From assembly GCA_049416425.1 (NCBI GenBank), contig JBMSHD010000041.1, positions 1 to 16,134 of the forward strand: a stretch of 16,134 nucleotides of DNA, in the 5' to 3' direction. The notes beneath the pieces were generated by a model. That model worked only from the letters and a program-made list of their open reading frames with translations. It ran no database searches and was not told the DNA's origin. Of the stretch, positions 14,801 to 16,134 are shown piece after piece (the first letter of the stretch is position 1; every line of letters begins with the position of its first letter). This DNA comes from JBMSHD01 sp049416425. Lineage in GTDB: Bacteria > Pseudomonadota > Gammaproteobacteria > Francisellales > Francisellaceae. The position numbers were made by a program, and so were the translations under genes.

Positions 14801-15726
14801 GCATCCCCACGCTTGATTTTAGTCACAAATTCATACAGCATCCCCTCACGAAGAGCACCATTTGATCTTTGCATCTGAGAGATGCCTAAACTGTCGAATA
14901 GGGCATACAGAACACTGAAACCGCCAGCAATAATATTGATCCTATCATCACGCATGCCTTTAAGTTTAATATTTTTAATCTCTCCAGCTAAGAGCAGTTT
15001 TAATGCCAGTGCCTCTAAATCATCCGTCATGATTGGTCTTTCTTCCGTATCGCCGTCAATCATCTCACCGATTGCTCTTATGGTGCCGGATGAACCTAAG
15101 ACCTGTTGCCAACCGGTCTGCAAAAAGCGCTCTCTATACGGCAGAATCAATGATTGAGCATGCGCAATTGCACGGCTAAAATTGGCAAGACATAATCGAT
15201 CATCGGCAAAAAAATCACGCTGCATGCTGACACAACCCATCTCAAGACTGACAGACTGTTTAATTTTTTGATCGACTCCGATAACAAGCTCGGTCGAGCC
15301 TCCGCCAATATCAACGACCAGGCTCTGACAACCTTTAGCACTTTCTGTGCTGGCGCCAACATAAACCAGCCTTGCCTCCTCTTGACCGGATATGACCTCA
15401 ACGGTGACACCCAAAATATCCTGTATTTGTGCCAAAAATTCACCGATATTATCCTTCGCCTTTCTAAGCGTATAGGTGCCGATGACTTTTACATCCGTCA
15501 CTGAATGGGTTTTAATCGCCTTGGCAAAGTGTCTCAATGCCGCCAATGCTCGCGCCTGAGAATCGGCCGTCAGCTCGAGACGCTCCGTCAGACCTGCTCG
15601 CAATTGCACCTTATACTTGTCCTTGTAGAGCATCGTCAGATCACCGGCTTCATCCAAAGCTGAAATCAGCATATGAAAGCTATTAGAGCCTAAATCGATC
15701 GTCGCTATTATTCTTGTCATCATCAT
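14797..15726 (-). CDS. ppx: Short Ppx/GppA-family phosphatase
   Basis: Exopolyphosphatase or guanosine pentaphosphatase of the ASKHA fold. Visible motifs are the phosphate-1 loop IDLGSNSFH (residues 10-18), GTYTLRKAK (83-91), SGQEEARLVY (113-122), the phosphate-2 loop VVDIGGGSTELV (137-148), GSSGTIRAIGEM and the C-terminal GALREGMLYE. At 309 aa it contains only the two actin-like domains; E. coli Ppx and GppA are about 500 aa with an added HD-like helical domain. Which of polyphosphate or pppGpp it prefers cannot be read from sequence. The start is one of three tandem ATGs (15726, 15723, 15720) with no clear RBS. It is divergent from trxA, an arrangement conserved in Pseudomonas and E. coli relatives, and overlaps rarA. 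Confidence 0.92.
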   Translation of the reverse strand: MMMTRIIATIDLGSNSFHMLISALDEAGDLTMLYKDKYKVQLRAGLTERLELTADSQARALAALRHFAKAIKTHSVTDVKVIGTYTLRKAKDNIGEFLAQIQDILGVTVEVISGQEEARLVYVGASTESAKGCQSLVVDIGGGSTELVIGVDQKIKQSVSLEMGCVSMQRDFFADDRLCLANFSRAIAHAQSLILPYRERFLQTGWQQVLGSSGTIRAIGEMIDGDTEERPIMTDDLEALALKLLLAGEIKNIKLKGMRDDRINIIAGGFSVLYALFDSLGISQMQRSNGALREGMLYEFVTKIKRGDA

Positions 15727-15923
15727 GCTAGTTCATATCATCTATTTGTTATTTATATCGCTAATTTGCATCATATGCAAAATAATTGCTGTTTCAAATT
15801 CACGTTCATTCATTTTTTTGCTACAATTGCCTGCATTGAATCTGAGACTGTACGCTTATCTACGTGAGCATAGTCTTAAAATCCAAGTTTGAATAACCAA
15901 AAATAATTGAATAAGGATAATTT

Positions 15924-16115
15924 ATGTCTCTTTGCATAACTATTTCTGACAGCGAATTCAACAGCAAAGTCCTGGAAGATGGCGGTGTTGTTGTTGTCGA
16001 CTTCTGGGCACCTTGGTGTGGACCGTGTAAGATGATCGCACCTATTCTTGATCAGGTGGCCGAACATTATGGTGATAAGATTAAAATTGTTAAAATAAAC
16101 AAACAGCATTTTTAA
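15924..16115 (+). CDS. trxA: Thioredoxin, truncated near the window edge
   Basis: The first 57-58 residues are thioredoxin 1: SDSEFNSKVLEDGGVVVVDFWAPWCGPCKMIAPILDQ with active site WCGPC at 31-35, then VAEHYGDKIKIVKIN. Family members run about 108 aa and continue with a Glu/Asp- and Asn-rich turn and the cis-proline segment (R-x-I/V-P-T). Here the frame instead reads KQHF and stops (TAA 16113-16115), and none of the three frames of the last 34 bases continues the family sequence. The essential cis-proline and last two beta strands are lost, so the product as shown should not fold. AAGGA at 15913-15917 is a good RBS. The divergent ppx neighbour identifies the locus as the normal trxA-rho locus. 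Insertion of an element or an assembly join at the edge are the two explanations. Confidence 0.85.
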   Translation: MSLCITISDSEFNSKVLEDGGVVVVDFWAPWCGPCKMIAPILDQVAEHYGDKIKIVKINKQHF

Positions 16116-16134
16116 GATGCAAAGCACCACAAAA

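Noticed and set aside
15845..15876. Imperfect hairpin in the trxA leader (AGACT...AGTCT)
   Set aside because: Several mismatches and no further conserved element; not enough to call a regulatory structure.
15876..16130. 84-codon minus-strand frame over trxA
   Set aside because: It is the antisense of a clear thioredoxin gene with an RBS.

Overview
The window looks like bacterial chromosome from a gammaproteobacterium of moderate GC content. The evidence is the ygfB-ubiH-ubiI order beside a 6S RNA gene, the ppx gene divergent from trxA, the E. coli-like 6S RNA, and the DUF2147 and YgfB family proteins. Two decaying genes and a GC-rich inserted block suggest a genome undergoing some reduction. 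A host-associated Legionellales-like lineage would fit, but that placement is an inference. No CRISPR array, tRNA, recognisable transposase or phage gene was found.

Layout. (1) 127-3351: ilvC, a class II ketol-acid reductoisomerase of plant-like sequence, converges on argS; the two stop codons abut with no base between them. (2) 3352-4288: a hairpin-rich non-coding stretch, a small lipoprotein with two CX9C cysteine pairs, and the C-terminal remnant of a cupin gene. (3) 9592 down to 4289 on the minus strand: ygfB, ubiH, a ubiI-like hydroxylase gene and queA overlap or nearly touch and look like one transcription unit. A small exported protein follows 22-25 bases later and a DUF2147 protein about 100 bases beyond that. 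The two flavin hydroxylases belong to ubiquinone synthesis; queA makes epoxyqueuosine in tRNA. (4) 9593-10012: back-to-back promoters for ygfB (minus) and for 6S RNA (plus), then the 6S RNA gene at about 9748-9942.

(5) 10013-11846: an outer-membrane beta-barrel-like protein gene, then a dead ABC exporter gene (5'-truncated, signature motif lost) interrupted by a GC-rich segment full of inverted repeats. (6) 11932-15726 on the minus strand: ppx-rarA (4-base overlap) and an M32 carboxypeptidase gene with a good terminator. (7) 15924-16134: the start of trxA on the plus strand. It keeps the WCGPC active site but diverges and stops after 63 codons, 19 bases before the window ends.

Most genes are housekeeping. 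The points most worth a second look are the GC-rich insert in the ABC pseudogene, the truncated trxA at the window edge, the twin-CX9C lipoprotein, the plant-like IlvC and the cupin remnant.
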